Positions 60,117 to 64,000 of a stretch of DNA of 64,000 nucleotides are shown in pieces (the stretch's first letter is position 1; each line of letters starts with the position of its first letter). The stretch spans positions 12,733,618 to 12,797,617 of the forward strand of contig LS997566.1 of assembly GCA_000469685.2 (NCBI GenBank), written 5' to 3'. The notes under the pieces are model-generated. The model was not told where the DNA came from and did not search any database. It worked only from the letters and a program-made list of their open reading frames with translations. This DNA comes from Haemonchus contortus. Lineage: Eukaryota > Nematoda > Chromadorea > Rhabditida > Trichostrongylidae. Position numbers and translations under genes: made by a program.

Positions 60117-61240
60117 TCCTACTTATATAATCGGCTAAGTGTGTCTGTTGGTGTGTTTGTGTGTGTTTGTCTGACCGGAAATTCATAACTCCTGTCCCAC
60201 TGGACCTTGGCATTCAAATTTGGAAGAAAGATAGACATCAGGATGGGAACACTGAGGGTAGGTGATAGGAAATGACAATATATACAAACTGATAAGGAGC
60301 CTTAAAAGGCAAATGATTCAAGATCCTTAACTCCCTTCATGTGAAAGGCGAAGCCTTGGCACTTTGATAGACGGTGTGGGATAGGAAGAGACCGCAAGTG
60401 TTTGGTGGTGACAGGGAATGATAACAACTGATAGCGAGCCATATAAGGCGAAAACAGCTAGGTATGTAATACCCTTTCTGTTAATAATGGAATCTTGGAA
60501 TTTTAATAGGTTATGTAATATGCGACAGAATCGTAGATACTCGGTGACAGGATCGTGAACGGTTGGTGCCAAGCTAGAAGCTGATAAGACTGATAAAGGC
60601 CATTGAAAATCTTGGAAAGCGTAGAGCCACTATAATAATGGTATAATGGTGGAGCTTTGACAGTTTGGCATGTGATGTGAAGTATGGAGGGACCAGATAC
60701 GATCGATGATAGGAACTGATAACAGCTGATAAGGACTGGTAAGAGCACTTACCAACTGAATTTAACTCCTGTGGTATTTACGATCTATTTATAATTACGC
60801 TTATTATATAGATTACGACCGCTACCCAACGAGGTGTGTAACTCGGTGGAAGATCAAGGTTACTTTGTGTTGTCATTTTACGACAAAGCTCATCCGACCG
60901 CCAATAATTTGGGATTCTCAACTAATGACGTATCCTTGGAGGAAATAAGGTCCAGTGAAAACGACATCTGATAACGGTGTTATTATCACTTCGGAACATT
61001 TGTGAGTACTACTCAATTCCTTAGTTGCCTATCAGTTAAACCTTCAATGGTTCATAATTTTCAAGATGAAGAGCAACCGATCACCACTTTTAAACGTAGG
61101 CTTAAGCATCGGCACGCCCTAAATACCACACTGGTGCTGCCCAGCTTATGCGAGCTCCCCTCTTTTTGGGTCCTGTGTCAAAGTTGTGTGAGGTGCGCCG
61201 AATTTCGTGCTCAGAAAAGCATCATTCGGTTCAAAAATCA
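60117..61240 (+). mobile_element. Helitron-like element with degenerate minisatellite, copy 2
   Basis: Starts TCCTACTTATATAATCGGCT after an A and continues AAGTGTGTCTGTTGGTGTGT, CCGGAAATTCATAACTCCTG. This layout closely resembles known Helitron 5' ends (A^TC insertion, then a TCCTAC...ATATAA...GTGTGT lead). The inner part (60355-60735) has the same ~90-base degenerate units as 7444-8090, and the right part matches 8090-8575. No replicase-helicase gene and no certain CTRR hairpin end were found, so it would be non-autonomous. Confidence 0.45.
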
Positions 61241-61314
61241 ACCGATACTGTTCATATTGATCCTCTAACAAGCCGTAGGTAAGCGGTAGTGGGCATGTGG
61301 TGCACGCATTAGCG

Positions 61315-61465
61315 TGCGTAGTCCAACTGGTAAAGGATAAAGTCTTCGAGCGTTAGTCGCTCCCGTCTGGAAGGCTTGCTTGGCATAGGGCATCGATCCG
61401 AGATCCGAACCCCTGACTGTAGTGCATAGCGCGCCACTTGCAACTTCACCACCTCCGCTCGCACG
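61315..61465 (-). repeat. tRNA-derived SINE, truncated, minus strand
   Basis: GCTCCCGTCTGGAAGGCTTG, GAGATCCGAACCCCTGACTG (inverted B box) and CACTTGCAACTTCACCACCT (inverted A box region). The middle of the body is missing. Confidence 0.55.
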
Positions 61466-61644
61466 TGCAGTTGCAGTAAAAAATCAGCAGTCCTGATCTG
61501 TTTTAATAATCTATGAGAACTTCTCCAAGTATTTATCCTTAGGAGAGCTCCCTTCTCTTCATTCCTCACTTAATTTACGGGAAACAAAACGAGTAAAAGT
61601 TTTCCTTCTGTCAGTAGAGTAAGCATTGAGATAACAAGGATTAC

Positions 61645-61736
61645 CTCCAAATAAGACGTATTTGCTGAAACAGGAACTGTGAACTCTCCTTTCCAAAATT
61701 TCGAACCGCCGTCATCGTCGTCGGAACAAAAAACTC
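61645..61736 (-). CDS. Exon of unknown minus-strand gene B
   Basis: Acceptor TGAATGGTTCAG, donor GTAATC; phase 1 in, phase 0 out. Thirty residues: an acidic run (CSDDDDGG), then KFWKGEFTVPVSANTSYLE with an NTS glycosylation sequon. Phase 0 fits either the exon at 59349 or that at 57881. The upstream partner was not found; a short signal-peptide-like frame (MIWLVAGLLAISC) near 61840 is out of register. Confidence 0.5.
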
Positions 61737-62025
61737 CTGAACCATTCAAGTTACCCTATCATATCTTACCCTTACGCCTGCTTTCAATGGGAATGGAACT
61801 AGCCTCTCAAACAGCTTATAGCTAACAACCCTGCCACTAACCAGATCATGAAAAGCAAAATAAATCTCACTGCCTTGAAATCATAAAACTAATCTTTTCT
61901 AGGCTTTATCGAACAACAGCACAAAACAAATGTGATAACGAGGTGAAAATTAATTCATAACAACTATCTCATAATGTACTGAAAACTGAGTATCGTGGAC
62001 CGGAAAGTGGTAGTGATATGAACAA

Positions 62026-62151
62026 CTAATTGTCCTTTATTGAATCCTGATGACGTCGCTTTTTTGGCATTCGCCCAGTAGGTGCTGGATCCGGTATAGC
62101 TTCATCATGAGCATGACCAAGCAACTCTTCTTTGGCCATTTCATATCTACT
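62026..62151 (-). CDS. Terminal exon of minus-strand gene A
   Basis: Phase 0 in behind a TTTTTTGTAG acceptor, 41 residues to TAG 62026-62028. SRYEMAKEELLGHAHDEA, a proline-rich link, then a basic PKKRRH cluster that looks like a nuclear localisation signal (inference). It continues in phase from 63177. The 122 C-terminal residues of gene A lie in the window; the family was not recognised. Confidence 0.55.
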   Translation of the reverse strand, partial: SRYEMAKEELLGHAHDEAIPDPAPTGRMPKKRRHQDSIKDN

Positions 62152-62309
62152 CTACAAAAAAGAAAGTAATAGAATACATAAAACAAACAGTAAAACAGAC
62201 TATGTGGATTCTGTAACATCCATCCAAGAAAGAAATCGCCAAGGCCTGCTGCTAATACAGTTTTCGCATGTTACAGAAGTACAACTACAGTAAGAAGTAT
62301 CAAGGGCGC

Positions 62310-62590
62310 AGGTGTGCAGGCATATGGCATTTGCGGTCAGGATATCGAATCCCGGATCAACACTAACTCGGGCAAACCAGGTCCTCCATTCCTCAGTCGT
62401 CTTTTAATTGGTTCCAAAGACCCGTATGGAAGGATGAAAGCGCTGCGCTGTACATCAGTGGCCACCCCTGGTTAATTTGAAGGCAAAATACGCATTTAAA
62501 ACTCTTCTACGATTCTGAATGGAAGTTGAGTGCTTGCGCGACCCAAAAACGGGATTGATGCCCGCTCCAGCTAAGGGAAACCGAAAGGCA
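62310..62590 (+). repeat. tRNA-derived SINE, plus strand
   Basis: Degraded head GCGCAGGTGTGCAGGCATAT and B-box region GGATATCGAATCCCGGATCA, then the body and the end GATTCTGAATGGAAGTTGAG...ACGGGATTGAT. It lies in the intron of gene A. Confidence 0.6.
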
Positions 62591-62609
62591 AGGAAAGCTA
62601 AAGTCTAAA

Positions 62610-62795
62610 GTTTTGCATTAATCAATCCCGTCTCAGATTGCGTCTACGCGTTTGACTTCCATTCAGAATCGTAATGGCGTAATAAATGCGTATGTGGCCT
62701 ATACAATAGCTTGCGGTGGCCAGTAGCTGTACAAGTGATATGATACCAATCAGCCGACCCCGGAAGGATGGAAGGCTTGGTTGGCCTAGTAGAGC
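62610..62795 (-). repeat. tRNA-derived SINE, head lost, minus strand
   Basis: TTAATCAATCCCGTCTCAGA, GGCCTATACAATAGCTTGCG and GGAAGGCTTGGTTGGCCTAG; the tRNA head is missing. It lies almost tail to tail with the previous copy. Confidence 0.6.
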
Positions 62796-63176
62796 ATCTT
62801 ACAAATTCGAAGCATGCGCTGCGGCAAGTTTGTCGGTGGGAGGTGGAGAAAGTACAGAGTGGTACCCTTCTTTGCATTTTCGTGAATCGTACAAGTGAGG
62901 CCGGATATTGTTCCATTTTATACTTTTTTTATATGAAGAAACTCTTGTCTAACCTTTCGCCATAATTCAAACAGGTATGTTAGCGTTAGTTTCATCTTAG
63001 GACCTCTTTCTACACCAGCACTCATCAGATCCAGACCTGAAAATATATTCTGATAGCTATAACTGATGCGTATGATCTAGAGAAGTCTCGAGTTTATGAG
63101 AAAAACAATTACATTTCAACTTGATTTTCGTGGTAACAAAAATATAAAAGAAGTGGAAATTTGTAAGACCTTTCAC

Positions 63177-63286
63177 GGGAAACACCGGTACTATCCATGA
63201 TTCCAATTCTTTAATGAGATCTTCACTTGCACACACTGCTTTTGCTAGTTGCGTGACTTGAACTAAGCCAGAAAGTTTCGACTGAT
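63177..63286 (-). CDS. Internal exon of minus-strand gene A
   Basis: Acceptor TTTCTTTTCAG, donor GTGAAA; phase 1 in, 0 out. QSKLSGLVQVTQLAKAVCAS then EDLIKELESWIVPVFP, an alpha-helical pattern. Joins in phase to exons at 63693 and 62026. Confidence 0.6.
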
Positions 63287-63504
63287 CTGAAAAGAAATAA
63301 TTCGGGAACGTAAATGCTATCCAAATGCAGAATCGGAATGTACCAATTCCCTCGTCAAGGTCAACGTGTCAAAACTGAAGGTATAATGTGTCCCTTTGGT
63401 CCTGCATTGTGACGTCCCACATTACCCCCAACAGTTGTTATGATTTTCTATCACCAGTCCCATGACGTTGTTATGAGCACTACCCCATGACGTCATACTC
63501 CACC

Positions 63505-63570
63505 CACGGCTTATCAACTACTATCAACTCTTGTCACTCGTTATCTACGATCACATCACACCTCGCATAA
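63505..63570 (-). repeat. Single minisatellite unit, inverted
   Basis: Inverted copy of the ~90-base unit found in the repeats at 7444 and 60117 (on the minus strand GATGTGATCGTAGATAACGA, GACAAGAGTTGATAG, GTTGATAAG). Confidence 0.4.
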
Positions 63571-63692
63571 CACAATGACGTTTGAAAGCTCCAATGCCAA
63601 AACAGATCCAGTGTAGCTTGTAGTTTTTAGGCAATACTTAACCATGATAAATTGATAAAAAATGTTAGCGTTTACGTGTCTTGATAGCTCAC

Positions 63693-63825
63693 CATGACCT
63701 GGAGTCACTTCCAACTCAACGATCATATCCTTCCACCAATCGATGTTGTTACTAGATAAAGCGTGCTCGGCTTCTTTTCTGTGACTGATAATGAACTCCC
63801 CGAGAATTCGTTCAGCGTTTGATAG
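63693..63825 (-). CDS. Internal exon of minus-strand gene A, 5' part outside window
   Basis: Acceptor AATATTGTAG, donor GTGAGC; phase 0 in, 1 out. LSNAERILGEFIISHRKEAE then an Asp-Trp-Trp-Lys motif and IVELEVTPGH. Helical, charged, with paired tryptophans; cytosolic or nuclear composition. The gene begins beyond the right edge. Confidence 0.6.
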
Positions 63826-63911
63826 CTACAATATTAAGGATAATGACATAAGCAGTAGACTATGGTAGTATAGTCCAACTGTTTCCCCTCCTAGAGATAA
63901 GCAACTCAACA

Positions 63912-64000
63912 TCCTACTTTATATAATTCGCTAAGTGTGTCTGTTGGTGTGTCGGTGTGTTTGTGTGTGTGTTTGTGTGTGTGTTTGTGTGTGTGTCGGT
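63912..64000 (+). mobile_element. Helitron-like 5' end, cut by window edge
   Basis: After an A it reads TCCTACTTTATATAATTCGC, then AAGTGTGTCTGTTGGTGTGT and a (GT)n-rich run to the end. It is a second copy of the 5' terminus seen at 60117. Confidence 0.45.

Overview
The window reads as a piece of nematode nuclear genome, most likely a strongylid such as a hookworm (inference). It is intron-rich with no long reading frames. Acceptors have the nematode TTTTCAG style, and several start codons lie just behind such an acceptor, as expected for spliced-leader trans-splicing. Decayed mariner elements, RTE-like LINE fragments and a tRNA-derived SINE fill most of the space. There is no bacterial operon, rRNA, CRISPR array or convincing free-standing tRNA gene. 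All homology statements come from reading motifs; no search was run.

Plus strand, 1-24 kb: three small genes share one plan. Each has an acceptor-like site 2-23 bases before the ATG, a first exon of 79-97 coding bases ending in phase 1, and a second exon opening with an acidic residue and a tryptophan, followed at once by one membrane span and a basic stop-transfer. They start at 2106, 11985 and 20312 and encode short proteins with no signal peptide (85 and 145 residues, plus one with an unresolved end). The first has a proline-rich tail with PPxY motifs. Between them lie a Helitron-like repeat with a degenerate ~90-base array (7.4-8.6 kb), a rearranged mariner (8.9-9.8 kb), a LINE endonuclease fragment (18.6-19.4 kb) and a TIR transposon (21.3-22.5 kb).

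Middle, 26-33 kb: LINE fragments and a dead full-length mariner, with no convincing host exon.

Plus strand, 33-44.6 kb: a three-exon gene encodes a 70-residue secreted peptide precursor (signal peptide, one Lys-Arg site, polyA signal 59 bases after the stop). Its two large introns carry SINEs, a HTH-only mariner remnant, a MITE and a strong hairpin.

Right third, 45-64 kb: a nested Tc1/mariner-like transposon, a second MITE copy, a GC-rich foldback, LINE and SINE copies, and a set of minus-strand exons (50.7-52.3, 57.9-61.7, 62.0-63.8 kb). These have good splice sites and matching phases and appear to be the 3' parts of several unidentified genes. The last gene runs off the right edge.
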